Positions 30,770-39,683 of a stretch of 39,854 bases of DNA are shown piece by piece. The notes below the pieces were generated by a model. That model was not told the origin of the DNA. It worked only from the letters and a program-made list of their open reading frames with translations, and searched no databases. Each line of letters starts with the position of its first letter. Position 1 is the stretch's first letter. A program made the position numbers and the translations under genes. This DNA is from an uncultured Caryophanales bacterium (GTDB lineage Bacteria; Bacillota_I; Bacilli_A; RFN20; CAG-826): assembly GCA_947165725.1 (NCBI GenBank), contig CAMVBL010000004.1, positions 1 to 39,854 of the forward strand. Reading direction: 5' to 3'.

Positions 30770-31318
30770 ATGAAAAAACAAATTTATTTAATGGTCATTA
30801 CCGCTTTAGGTATTTCGATGTTCTTTGTAATTGGTAAATTTCTTGCCATTCCAACACCAATACCTAATTTAAGTATCTTTTTGCAGTATGCAATACTGAT
30901 TGTATTTAGTTTTTATTTCGGACCAGTAGTTGGCTTTAGTATCGGATTTTTTGGTCATTTGTTAATTGATTTACTATCTGGTTATGGCCTATGGTTTAGC
31001 TGGATTATCAGCAGCGGAGTATTTGGACTGTTGGCGGGTTTAGCTAGTTTGCTTATTAGCAGACGATCTAATCCTTATAAAATAACAACAATGCTTTTGT
31101 TTCTTTTATTGATAACAATCGATGGTGCGTTATGCTGGGTATTAATTGCCCCAATAGGGGATATATTGTTTTATCAAGAACCATTTAAATTAGTACTACT
31201 AGAAGGAACTGTTGCTTTTGGCACAAATATGGCGTCTATTTTGCTTGTTGGATTGCCTCTTATTTATGGAATTAAACATGCTCGTGTGCCATTCACAATA
31301 GTTAATCGCAATACATAA
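30770..31318 (+). CDS. ECF transporter S-component (UPF0397/COG4720-like)
   Basis: A 182-residue protein with about six membrane helices. It has the UPF0397-type N-terminus (FFVIGKFLAIPTPIPN), then FGPVVGFSIGFFGHLLIDLL and WSWIISSG-like spacing, here WFSWIISSG. Such proteins are substrate-binding S-components of ECF vitamin/nutrient transporters; the energising EcfA/EcfT parts are not in this window. AAGGAGGG lies 5 nt before the ATG. The SAM riboswitch upstream suggests methionine or a precursor as substrate (as in MtsT-type systems), although the family alone does not define it. Confidence 0.85.
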   Translation: MKKQIYLMVITALGISMFFVIGKFLAIPTPIPNLSIFLQYAILIVFSFYFGPVVGFSIGFFGHLLIDLLSGYGLWFSWIISSGVFGLLAGLASLLISRRSNPYKITTMLLFLLLITIDGALCWVLIAPIGDILFYQEPFKLVLLEGTVAFGTNMASILLVGLPLIYGIKHARVPFTIVNRNT

Positions 31319-31338
31319 GAATCAAAAGGAAAAGGAAT

Positions 31339-31710
31339 ATGAAAAAGAAATTATTACATAACGAACAGTATCATGTAGCGCCTCGCTCTCTTGAAGAAGT
31401 TGATGTGTTAGTAAAAGTGCTTAAAAGAAAAGGATATAAAATCTGTCACGGATTAGATGATGTCTCGAATTTCAAAAGTGTGCCAGTTGGTTTGTGCGTT
31501 GATAACGGAATAGGAACAAGCAATGGTGGAAAATGTGTGTTCAGTGTCAATGTCACATGTATGGCTTGTTATTGTAGCTGGTCTCACAAGAGCCCACTTA
31601 GAGTAGAGGATATTCTAAATAATATGGACAAGTTGATAGATAATCCAGATATTGAATTCTATAACGAGTTATTAGACAAAAGAACCGCTATTGAAAAACA
31701 GAATAACTAA
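31339..31710 (+). CDS. Hypothetical Cys-containing protein
   Basis: A 123-residue protein with a cluster CMACYCSW (about 74-81) that could bind metal. AAAGG precedes the ATG, 20 nt after the S-component gene, so it may share the SAM-regulated transcript. No family recognised. Confidence 0.55.
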   Translation: MKKKLLHNEQYHVAPRSLEEVDVLVKVLKRKGYKICHGLDDVSNFKSVPVGLCVDNGIGTSNGGKCVFSVNVTCMACYCSWSHKSPLRVEDILNNMDKLIDNPDIEFYNELLDKRTAIEKQNN

Positions 31711-31753
31711 TTTTGTTATATTTGTTTTACAATAATAACGGAGAAAAAATGCT

Positions 31754-32716
31754 ATGAGCTTTTTTATTGCTAAAGGCAACTTATTTGATCAAAAAGTCGA
31801 CGCTATTGTTATTCCATCACAGCCCTCTTTAAAACTTGAAGGTGTAGTGGGAGAACAAGCGAAAGAAAAATGTGGTGATAAATTGCTTTTAGAACTAAAA
31901 CAATATCAAAAGATTAATATTTCGGAATGCGTTATTGCCAATTCTTATAATGATACTTTTAAGAAAGTCATTCTTGTCGCGAATCCTAAGTGGGATGGTG
32001 GGGATTTTAATGAAGAATATAATCTTCGCCAATCATATCTAAGTTGTATGGAAAAAGCACAAGATTTTGAATTAAGTAGTATTGCTTTTCCTTTGCTATC
32101 TGTTGGTGCCTATAAATTTCCAAAAAGAAGAGCCATAGAAATAGCAATTCAAACTATTACCGATTTTGTTGAGGAAGAAGAACTTGATGTCATATTAGTC
32201 ATCTATGAGGAGTCAATCTATAAAACGTATAAAGATTTATTTAAACAACACAAAATCATTGGCGGTCCTCTCAGCAAACTAACCAAGGAACATTTAGATG
32301 GCATGAGAAATGAAATGGATAGGTTTTATTGGTATTCAAAAGATATTGAAAAAACAATTGATAAAGGCGTTCAACACCAAAATTTTGTAAACCAACTAAA
32401 ATATTACATCGCAACACATGGTTTAACTAAAACTGATTGTTTCACGGATGTCGTTAGCAAGAACATGTTCAATAACTATTTGAATGGTAAATCGATACCA
32501 GGAAAATACACAATCATCTCATTAGGAATAAATATGCATCTCAACTTTTCAGAAATAAGCACACTTTTGGCATCGCTTTGCTTTGCGATTGATGATAGAG
32601 ACGAATACGATCGGATTATCAAATATGGTATTTTTGAAGAGAAAACAATAACACAGATTAATGAGGATTTATCCACTGGTGGTTTTTATCCAATTTTAAA
32701 AGTATCAAAAAAATAA
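31754..32716 (+). CDS. Macro-domain protein with C-terminal XRE-like module
   Basis: A 320-residue protein. Residues about 1-150 match a macro domain: a VDAIVIPSQPSL start, VILVANPKWDGG, and SIAFPLLSVGAYKFPKRRAIEIA with the catalytic-loop-like GAYKFP. Macro domains bind or remove ADP-ribose. Residues about 205-310 are a helix-turn-helix-like module. This module is shared with the regulator at 11183: HGLTK...GKSIPG...INEDLSTGGF. A GGAG site lies about 10 nt before the ATG. ADP-ribose recognition is an inference from the fold; a regulatory fusion is suggested by the second half. Confidence 0.8.
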   Translation: MSFFIAKGNLFDQKVDAIVIPSQPSLKLEGVVGEQAKEKCGDKLLLELKQYQKINISECVIANSYNDTFKKVILVANPKWDGGDFNEEYNLRQSYLSCMEKAQDFELSSIAFPLLSVGAYKFPKRRAIEIAIQTITDFVEEEELDVILVIYEESIYKTYKDLFKQHKIIGGPLSKLTKEHLDGMRNEMDRFYWYSKDIEKTIDKGVQHQNFVNQLKYYIATHGLTKTDCFTDVVSKNMFNNYLNGKSIPGKYTIISLGINMHLNFSEISTLLASLCFAIDDRDEYDRIIKYGIFEEKTITQINEDLSTGGFYPILKVSKK

Positions 32717-32735
32717 TTATCATTCATAAATCACA

Positions 32736-32760
32736 TTTAACCCTTTATGGGTTATTTTCT
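32736..32760 (+). terminator. Weak terminator-like hairpin
   Basis: TAACCC (32738-32743) with GGGTTA (32749-32754) and loop TTTAT, followed by TTTTCT. A GACT-GAAA-AGTC tetraloop hairpin follows at 32761-32772. Confidence 0.4.
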
Positions 32761-32860
32761 GACTGAAAAGTCGATTGGGCACAGACCATTTTTTATTGTT
32801 GCAAACTATAGATGCTTCCAGCGAAGAAGCAATTCAAACCAATTCAAAAGGAGGTAACAA

Positions 32861-34291
32861 ATGAGCTGGACAAAATATAGTACAAGAGCAACAACAAAAG
32901 ATGAAACATTAAAAGAGAGAATTCTTAAATCTGCCTTTCATTTTAAAGGTATTCATACTTGGAAGAATCCAGTATCTAACACTAAAAAAGAAGAGATGGT
33001 GGAATTTGACTTCATTGATGTCGCTGTCTTATTAGGAATTAAGGAAACATGTTATGGCCAAGAAGGCGATACACCTCTTACAGAAGAAGAAATCACTCGT
33101 TTCTCTAAACTTTTAAGCAAACACAACGTCATTGAAGAAATATTGTATCCAAAAAAAGAAAGAAGAATGGCGGACCTGCCCACAATCGTTAAACGTTTTA
33201 GGGAATGGGAAGATAGACTAGTAACAGGAACAGTCACACAAAAAGAAGATGGTAGTGTTGAAATTCATCTTAATGCTCAAACATATATGTCTTTATGGCG
33301 AGCGCTCACACTTCAATTCCCGGGAACTGAAATGGATGTTTGGGAATTCCAAGACTATGATGATGGCCGTCACTATGAATTTATCCATGAGAATTTCCTG
33401 GTTAAATATGGTACATCCACTAAAATCGATGAGTTTTTCGACCGAGGGAAAAATGAACCAGCTGACGATGAAGATTATGAAGAAAACAACGATGAAAGAG
33501 TAAGAAGAGCATCTAATTCACCTTCTTCTAAAGAAAAGCCATTATCAACGTATGAAAGAGGTATGCAATACGCATATTCTGGAGAGTATGAGAAAGCTAT
33601 TAAGCTACTCAGTTCTTTAAAAGGAAATAAGGATGCACTCAATAACATTGGTGTGTGTTATGAAAGACTTAAGGACTATCAAAAAGCTTATGAGTATTAT
33701 CAAAGAGCCAACATACCTCTATCAATGGACAATTTGTTGACATTGTACAATTCAGAAAAGATTCCAATGAATGTCGAGGATTATGAAGCAATTTGTGATA
33801 GGCTCATTGACATAGATGACTATATCGGATATCTCTACAAGAGCAAATTGTATTCAAAGGAACACCCTGATGTTCCAGAGAACAAAGAACTAGCGATTAG
33901 ATACGCCGAAGCGGGATATCGAATGTTCCCAGAAGAAACAGAAATCGTATTTAATTACGCTTGGTGTTTATGTGTCTATTCAGAAACAGACGAAGAAAAA
34001 GAATTAAGTCACAAACTATTTGAAAGTTTACTTGCCATTGATAGCAAGGAAGGTCGCGAACTCTCATCTATCGCAAAGTCCAACTATGCATGGCAGTTTG
34101 AAAATGGTCAGGGATGTAAAAAAGATATTGAAAGAGCAATCTATTGGTACATCCGTGCTTATGAAGAAGGCTTTGTTAAAGCAGCTCTTTCATTAGTGTA
34201 CATCTATCAATCAATAGATGGATATGTTAATGAAGAAAACGCTCGTTTCTGGCAAGAACAATATGACAAAAATATCGGGGAAGAGAAATGA
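32861..34291 (+). CDS. Sel1/TPR-repeat protein
   Basis: A 476-residue protein. The N-terminal about 200 residues form an unassigned domain with an ADRLV...MDVWEFQDYDD stretch. A flexible Ser/Asp-rich linker (about 200-225) follows. The C-terminal part has TPR-like repeats (YERGMQYAYSGEYEKAIKLL, NNIGVCYERLKDYQKAYEYY) and a Sel1-type repeat near the end (WQFENGQGCKKDIERAIYWYIRAYEEG). Sel1/TPR proteins are scaffolds. AGGAGGT precedes the ATG. A perfect hairpin overlaps its stop codon at 34278-34298. The ADP-ribosylglycohydrolase gene follows. Confidence 0.75.
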   Translation: MSWTKYSTRATTKDETLKERILKSAFHFKGIHTWKNPVSNTKKEEMVEFDFIDVAVLLGIKETCYGQEGDTPLTEEEITRFSKLLSKHNVIEEILYPKKERRMADLPTIVKRFREWEDRLVTGTVTQKEDGSVEIHLNAQTYMSLWRALTLQFPGTEMDVWEFQDYDDGRHYEFIHENFLVKYGTSTKIDEFFDRGKNEPADDEDYEENNDERVRRASNSPSSKEKPLSTYERGMQYAYSGEYEKAIKLLSSLKGNKDALNNIGVCYERLKDYQKAYEYYQRANIPLSMDNLLTLYNSEKIPMNVEDYEAICDRLIDIDDYIGYLYKSKLYSKEHPDVPENKELAIRYAEAGYRMFPEETEIVFNYAWCLCVYSETDEEKELSHKLFESLLAIDSKEGRELSSIAKSNYAWQFENGQGCKKDIERAIYWYIRAYEEGFVKAALSLVYIYQSIDGYVNEENARFWQEQYDKNIGEEK

Positions 34292-34301
34292 TCTTCCCTT
34301 T
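34278..34301 (+). terminator. Hairpin over the stop codon
   Basis: GGGAAGA (34278-34284), 7-nt loop containing the TGA stop, TCTTCCC (34292-34298), then TTT. It may weaken read-through to the next gene. Confidence 0.4.
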
Positions 34302-34326
34302 CCAAAAAAGAAAAGAAAGAAGGTAA

Positions 34327-35118
34327 ATGACTATGATAGGAGCAATTATCGGTGATGTTGTTGGATCAAGATTTGAATTCAACAATATCAAAACAAAAGA
34401 ATTTGAACTAATAGCAGAAGAATCTGAATTTACAGATGACACGGTATTGACTATTGCCGTTATGGACTGGTTATTACACGCTGAGAGTAAATGTGATAAA
34501 ACAGCAGTGGAATACCTTCAAAAATGGGCAAGAAAATATCCACATGCAGGATATGGTGGTAAGTTTATCCACTGGAAAGATAAATATAGCCCTGCCCCAT
34601 ATAACTCGTGTGGTAACGGCTCTGCAATGAGAGTGTCTGGAGTTGGTTGGGTTAGTGATGATCCAGATGAAGTGAAACTATTATCAGACACTATTACTGG
34701 TGTTACTCACAATCATCCAGAAGGAATGAAAGGCGCCTATGTAACTGCGGAATTAATCCGTATGGCTAGAGTAGGTAAATCAAAAGCAGAAATGAAAGCT
34801 TTCGCAGAAAGATTCTACAGCCTAGATTTCGATTATGATGATTTAGTTAAGAACTACCGACATGGTGCTGAAATCTGTCAAGAAACAGTTCCACAGGCAC
34901 TATATTGTTTCTTTATCTCAAATAGTTTTGAGGATTGCTTAAGGACAACGATATCCATTGGTGGGGACTGTGATACAACCGCTGCTATTAGTTGCGCTGT
35001 TGCAGAAGCATATTATGATCAAATATCTGCACAATTGATTGAAAAAGTTAAAGAAAAATTACCATCTGATATGATTAAGGTAATCGAAGAATTTAAAGAA
35101 AAATTTGGAGGAAAATAG
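34327..35118 (+). CDS. ADP-ribosylglycohydrolase (DraG/ARH family), copy 2
   Basis: A 263-residue DraG-fold protein. Its metal-site motifs are GAIIGDVVGSRFEF, TDDTVLTIA (about 38-46), CGNGSAMRVSG (about 98-108), THNHPEG and GGDCDTTAAISCAVAEAYY. Compared with the copy at 19090, it has canonical TDDT and GGDCDT instead of TDDS and GADSDT. AGAAGG lies upstream of the ATG. Its stop is 1 nt before the ATG of the DUF2130 gene. It should remove ADP-ribose from a target; the macro-domain gene 2 kb upstream deals with the same chemistry. Confidence 0.92.
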   Translation: MTMIGAIIGDVVGSRFEFNNIKTKEFELIAEESEFTDDTVLTIAVMDWLLHAESKCDKTAVEYLQKWARKYPHAGYGGKFIHWKDKYSPAPYNSCGNGSAMRVSGVGWVSDDPDEVKLLSDTITGVTHNHPEGMKGAYVTAELIRMARVGKSKAEMKAFAERFYSLDFDYDDLVKNYRHGAEICQETVPQALYCFFISNSFEDCLRTTISIGGDCDTTAAISCAVAEAYYDQISAQLIEKVKEKLPSDMIKVIEEFKEKFGGK

Positions 35119-35119
35119 T

Positions 35120-36457
35120 ATGGCAGAAATTAAATGTCCAAAATGCGGCGAAATTATCAAATTAGATAAAAGCAGTTATGATGCTTTATTAAATGACATT
35201 GAAAAAGAAGAAGTCGAAAAAAGAGTCAAAGAGCAAGAAAGACTCATTGAAGAAAAGTTTAAAGCACAATTTGAAAAACAAGTCAGCGAAGAAAAGAGTA
35301 AAAAAGATGCAAGTGTAGCTGAATTAAACAATCAAATTGCTGAATTAAAACTAAAATTAGAAAACAGTAACAACGAAAAGGCTTTAGCGGTCAATCAAGC
35401 TGTTGCGGCAGAAAAAGAAAAACTTTCAGAGAAAGAAACTGAAATTGTTGAACTTAGAGGACAAATTAGTAAAGCAGAACAAGAAAAACAACTTGCTATC
35501 GCTAATGCTGTTCAAAAAGAAAAAGAAGAATCTAGTAAGAAGGACAATCAAATTGTTGAACTTAAGAGTAAAATTACTGTTGCTGAACAACAAAAAGCCT
35601 TATCTGAAAAGAATCTTAAAGAGCAATATGCGTTTGAACTCAAAGCCAAAGACGAAGAAATCGAACGTTGGAAGAATTACAGAGTTGGTGATTCCACAAA
35701 AGACCTTGGTGAAAATCTTGAAAAGTATTGTCATGACGCTTTTGATGAAATCAGGGCAGACGCATATCCAAATGCCTACTTTGAAAAAGACAATGAATCT
35801 GTGAAAGAGGGAGAAGAAACCAAAGGCACCAAAGGCGACTTTATCTTTAGAGATTATTCACCAGAAGGTATTGAATTAGTGTCTATCCTCTTTGATATGA
35901 AGACTGAAAAAGATACCACTAAAGATAAGAAAACAAACGAAAGCCATCTTAAGAAGCTTGATTCTGATAGAAACAAAAAGAATTGTGAATATGCAGTCCT
36001 AGTATCCACTCTTGAAGAAGACAGCAAGCTCTATAACAGAGGAATAGTGGACGTGTCTCATAGATATCCAAAGATGTTTGTTATTAGACCACAATTCTTC
36101 CTTGCCATCATTGGTCTTATTAGAAATCTTGCTCTTAAGTCCTATGAATATAAGAGACAAGTGGTGCAATATCAACGTGAAAACATTGATGTAACAAACT
36201 TTGAAAAAGCAGTTCGTGCTGTCGCTGAAAAAATTAGCGACGACTATGCTTCTGCAACCACTCATTATGAAAAATCTGTAAAGTTTATCGACTCCATCAT
36301 TGGTCAATTGAACGATTTGAAAGACGAATACCGTCTTATGGCAAAGAAAATTGGCACAGCGCAAAATAGGCTTCCTGAATTAGAAGTAAGAAAGCTTGTT
36401 AAGGGCAATCCAACAATGAAAGAAAAATTTGACGCTCTTGAAAACAAAAAAGATTAG
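35120..36457 (+). CDS. DUF2130 coiled-coil protein with zinc ribbon (COG4487)
   Basis: A 445-residue protein. It has an N-terminal zinc-ribbon half-site (CPKCGE, about 6-11), a long coiled coil (about 25-180) and the DUF2130 core from about 200 (YCHDAFDEIRADAYPN). The latter contains KGDFIFRDY and SILFDMKTE, a pattern like PD-(D/E)XK nucleases, which suggests a nuclease fold. I start at 35120: GGAGG lies 8 nt upstream, inside a longer ATG-started frame. It follows the ADP-ribosylglycohydrolase by 1 nt and is probably co-translated. A terminator follows at 36474-36503. Confidence 0.85.
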   Translation: MAEIKCPKCGEIIKLDKSSYDALLNDIEKEEVEKRVKEQERLIEEKFKAQFEKQVSEEKSKKDASVAELNNQIAELKLKLENSNNEKALAVNQAVAAEKEKLSEKETEIVELRGQISKAEQEKQLAIANAVQKEKEESSKKDNQIVELKSKITVAEQQKALSEKNLKEQYAFELKAKDEEIERWKNYRVGDSTKDLGENLEKYCHDAFDEIRADAYPNAYFEKDNESVKEGEETKGTKGDFIFRDYSPEGIELVSILFDMKTEKDTTKDKKTNESHLKKLDSDRNKKNCEYAVLVSTLEEDSKLYNRGIVDVSHRYPKMFVIRPQFFLAIIGLIRNLALKSYEYKRQVVQYQRENIDVTNFEKAVRAVAEKISDDYASATTHYEKSVKFIDSIIGQLNDLKDEYRLMAKKIGTAQNRLPELEVRKLVKGNPTMKEKFDALENKKD

Positions 36458-36473
36458 CTGAAAATGACGAGAT

Positions 36474-36503
36474 AAGGGCGCTTTCAAAAAGTGCCCTTTA
36501 TTT
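36474..36503 (+). terminator. Strong rho-independent terminator
   Basis: An 11-bp stem AAGGGCGCTTT (36474-36484) with AAAGTGCCCTT (36488-36498), one G-T pair, a 3-nt loop and a T-rich tail. Confidence 0.8.
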
Positions 36504-36539
36504 AATGAGAAAGAATTAATAATCTAGTAAAATTTAAAT

Positions 36540-37247
36540 ATGGGAATCTTAAAATCATATCGTACTGCCGACTCATCAGAAAAAATAACAACATATGTCT
36601 ATGACGACATTTCTTCTTTAGTGGCTTTTGATTTTGGTAGCAAAGACATTCCTTTAAATGATGTTAAAAACTTAGATTATATATTTATCACCCACGAACA
36701 TTCTGACCATTTCATGGGTTTATATAATATGCAATATGTCGAAATACTGCTTAACAGTAAATGCGAGATATTCGCCTCTAATGTAACAAAGGATTTAATA
36801 ATTGCTATCTTTGAGAATTCTCTTAAGGTAAGTTTCGATGAAAAAAGTATAAAGAAGATTAGAGAATTGCTTCATAGAATAAAAGGTGTTCTGTTCTTTG
36901 AAAAAACCAAGCTTACAAAGGATACTTATTTTAGGCTGTTTCCATCTGGACACACCTATGGAAGCGCAATGGTTTATTACTATGGAAAAACTAATAAGAT
37001 TCTTTACACCGGCGATATTGATTTCGCATCTAATGATAGTGATAGGCAATATCAATTAGATCTAAAAGAAGATGAACCAGTTGATTATATTATTGTCGAT
37101 GGCACTTACTTGGATAATGAGCAATTTAAAGACGAATCGTTCTCTGAAATTAGAGATAACATTCTAAAAAGAGATTTGATAAGTTTTATTGCAAACCCGA
37201 AAAGATCGTTTTCTTCTCTAAAAAGATTACATCTTCCCCTAAATTGA
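36540..37247 (+). CDS. Metallo-beta-lactamase-fold hydrolase, N-terminal part (frameshifted)
   Basis: The frame has the HxHxDH metal site in THEHSDH (His52, His54, Asp56, His57), then SGHTYGSAMVYY (His about 140), YTGDID and VDGTYLD. That order fits the metallo-beta-lactamase/beta-CASP nuclease fold. The frame ends early after ISFIANP in a run of unrelated residues and a TGA. The following frame (37160-37627) continues the protein: a -1 shift at 37193-37199 (A AAC CCG) would join ...ISFIANP to EKIVFFSKKIT... Either a one-base deletion or a programmed frameshift explains this. No binding site precedes the ATG. Confidence 0.75.
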   Translation: MGILKSYRTADSSEKITTYVYDDISSLVAFDFGSKDIPLNDVKNLDYIFITHEHSDHFMGLYNMQYVEILLNSKCEIFASNVTKDLIIAIFENSLKVSFDEKSIKKIRELLHRIKGVLFFEKTKLTKDTYFRLFPSGHTYGSAMVYYYGKTNKILYTGDIDFASNDSDRQYQLDLKEDEPVDYIIVDGTYLDNEQFKDESFSEIRDNILKRDLISFIANPKRSFSSLKRLHLPLN

Positions 37248-37627
37248 GCGATAAATATTGCATTGTATTTTCTAGCGAACTTAAATGGTATCTTTCCATT
37301 TTACGAAAGTATAACTATGATCCGTTTATCACAGATCAGATAGTGCTTGATTCTTCTGTTTATGCTTTGCCTGAAAGAAGAAAAATATTATATGTCTCTA
37401 GTAGAAAAGTAGAAAAACAAACAAATGTTAATTCTATCGTTGGCTTACATATTAGCTTCATAGATTTTGCGTATATGCTTCAGCAGTTTGATTACACAAA
37501 AACAAAAATACTTGTTGGTCATTACAATAGAGGAAATAAGAAAAGAATTTTAGACACCTTCCATTCCTCATCATATACTAGTGACTTTGACGTAAAAGTT
37601 TTAGAAGAAGGAGAATTAACACTATGA
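37244..37627 (+). CDS. Metallo-beta-lactamase-fold hydrolase, C-terminal part (frameshifted)
   Basis: This frame is open from 37160. A TTG at 37244 overlaps the TGA of the preceding frame, but the coding sense upstream (FFSKKITSSPKLSDKYCIVF) makes more sense as the continuation of the metallo-beta-lactamase-fold protein after ISFIANP. Together they give about 361 residues, a normal length for this fold with an inserted beta-CASP-like domain. The stop overlaps the ATG of the next gene (ATGA). Confidence 0.65.
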   Translation: MSDKYCIVFSSELKWYLSILRKYNYDPFITDQIVLDSSVYALPERRKILYVSSRKVEKQTNVNSIVGLHISFIDFAYMLQQFDYTKTKILVGHYNRGNKKRILDTFHSSSYTSDFDVKVLEEGELTL

Positions 37628-38814
37628 AAAGCGGAAAATTCTTCATTCTTCAATTTAGTTATACGTGTATACAATTATTTACTGAAGTAAACGGTATAAT
37701 TACCAATATTGCCTTTGCTAACGGAAAAAATAAATTATCCAATTGCATAGCTTTTTCTTACGATAGGGAAGATTTAGAATTTATTCCAGATGGCGATCAA
37801 TTTGAGATTAATCAAAATTCCTCATTTTCTGATTATTTAGACTTTGCGGGGTATCATTTTGATTCAGCTCAAGCGATTGAAACTATAATTACATCGATAA
37901 TTGATAGCAAGTTAATACCAGGTCTACACAAAAACGCTGATATTTTTATATACTTACAAACCTCTCATTATGAGTCTGATGATTCGACAAATAAAAATGG
38001 GAAAGTAGATGTTTCTCTTCCTGAAAGGATGAGTATTAAAGGGCACAATGTATATTCTTACGATGCTGATGTTCTATTTAATGTCTGTTCCGAATATATT
38101 AGAAAGGTGATGGGTAATAATGTGTTGATTGGTTACCCATTTATGTCTATTTTCTTTAGTGAAGTAGAAAACGCGGTTTCTTTGGTATTTGCTCCTACTA
38201 TGGAGAGAAATGTCATGGAAAAAGTCTTAGAACAATACCCCCTCCCCACTAATATTCCTGAAAAGCTATTGAGAAACATAAGCAATAAAATCATTATTTC
38301 TAAATTGCTTGGCTTACCTCTTCCTAAAGAAGCCATCTATCAAAACAGGAGAGTCGATATCGCTAAAACAAATCTTTCCAAGCATTTTGAAGTTTTGCTA
38401 AAAGAAGTTGCTAAATACTTTTTGGAGAAGACTGATAAAGCAGAAAATGGCCCAACGCTCATTTTTGATTATGGTATGCATCCTGTCATTAAAGAATCAT
38501 TTTTATCCTGTATTAAGCAGCCAATATTTTTAGACGAACAAGATAACGAGGCACTAACTTCATTTTTGCTTAGACTTATGGTGATTCAACGTATTATGAA
38601 CAATGATCCGCTTTTTAAAAGCGATGCTGTTGGTGTCAATAAAAAAGGAACAGAAAAGACATTTATAAAATATGGTAACACATTATATTTTGACCCAACA
38701 TTCATTTATGCTTACATTAAGTTTCATAGAAAGAATAACGTCCTATCTAATTTAGAAACTAAAGAACTTGAGGCTTTGTGCCACGATAAATTGAAAGATT
38801 TAAATAATAATTGA
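37624..38814 (+). CDS. Hypothetical protein coupled to metallo-beta-lactamase gene
   Basis: A 396-residue protein with no signal peptide. It starts with ATGA overlapping the previous stop. A segment GPTLIFDYGMHPVIKES near 270 is loosely like an actin/Hsp70-type phosphate-binding strand, but the N-terminal phosphate-1 motif is not visible, so I do not assign an ATPase. The gene probably works with the metallo-beta-lactamase-fold protein and the next gene. Confidence 0.6.
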   Translation: MKSGKFFILQFSYTCIQLFTEVNGIITNIAFANGKNKLSNCIAFSYDREDLEFIPDGDQFEINQNSSFSDYLDFAGYHFDSAQAIETIITSIIDSKLIPGLHKNADIFIYLQTSHYESDDSTNKNGKVDVSLPERMSIKGHNVYSYDADVLFNVCSEYIRKVMGNNVLIGYPFMSIFFSEVENAVSLVFAPTMERNVMEKVLEQYPLPTNIPEKLLRNISNKIIISKLLGLPLPKEAIYQNRRVDIAKTNLSKHFEVLLKEVAKYFLEKTDKAENGPTLIFDYGMHPVIKESFLSCIKQPIFLDEQDNEALTSFLLRLMVIQRIMNNDPLFKSDAVGVNKKGTEKTFIKYGNTLYFDPTFIYAYIKFHRKNNVLSNLETKELEALCHDKLKDLNNN

Positions 38815-38830
38815 TTTCAAGGAGTGACTT

Positions 38831-39667
38831 ATGAAAGACTTAGACCTTTTTCAAAAATATGGCTTTTTAACAGATGGGTTTGCCAGACAGTATGTTTCTC
38901 ATGTCAAAGAAAGAAAATACGATTTTGAGAATACCACCCCAAATAAACTTCAAATACTGGTGCCTGAAGTATGGGATAATCCATCTTCTTATGGGGTTAA
39001 TTCAGCTCTTCATACATTTGAAACTTCCTCTTGGTTAAGACTCATTGAAACGCTTTTTAATTATCTTCAAAGCAAATCTCCTAAAAGCAGAGAAGAACTA
39101 TTGGAGTTTAGAACTGATTGGTCTAAAGCATTAATATTTGCTGATTATAAAGCCTTTAACAATATGGTACAAGTCGGAGAACTCTACATGAGTGTCAATT
39201 TTACAGCGACACATTCTGCTTGGTTTATAGGTGACCTACTAAATTTCTATGGTATCAACACAGGATATATTTTTGTGCACCGTTCTCCTATTGCAGAGCC
39301 TAATGAAATACTTGAACGTGTTTTGAATGAAAGAAAAGAAGGATTTAAAAAATACTTAATCTTTAAATGTGGGAAGAGTGTAGAAAGTGCAGATAAGATT
39401 ATTGCTGCTTTTGATAACTCTTTTAACAAAATTTTGCAGAAGATGTCATCTAGTTATTACAACTATTTCTTATTAGACAGCACGATGTATTTATCCAACC
39501 TTAAATCCAAAATGCTTATCGATATTAACAAATATGTTGTCTGGAGTGATTCTAAAAAAGAAGTTGCAAGAAGATATTTGGATTATTATTCAAACTATTG
39601 CACAACGCTAATGAAAGAAGCAAAAAAACACAAAGAAGACCTTGAGTTTATCATACCTGTTGCTTAA
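38831..39667 (+). CDS. Hypothetical protein, last gene of metallo-beta-lactamase operon
   Basis: A 278-residue protein with mixed alpha/beta pattern. NFTATHSAWFIGDLLNFYGINTGYIFVHRSP (about 118-148) looks like a Rossmann-type core, but I recognise no family. AAGGAG lies 8-9 nt upstream of the ATG, 16 nt after the preceding stop. Confidence 0.6.
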   Translation: MKDLDLFQKYGFLTDGFARQYVSHVKERKYDFENTTPNKLQILVPEVWDNPSSYGVNSALHTFETSSWLRLIETLFNYLQSKSPKSREELLEFRTDWSKALIFADYKAFNNMVQVGELYMSVNFTATHSAWFIGDLLNFYGINTGYIFVHRSPIAEPNEILERVLNERKEGFKKYLIFKCGKSVESADKIIAAFDNSFNKILQKMSSSYYNYFLLDSTMYLSNLKSKMLIDINKYVVWSDSKKEVARRYLDYYSNYCTTLMKEAKKHKEDLEFIIPVA

Positions 39668-39683
39668 TCTTTGAAGCCGGTAA

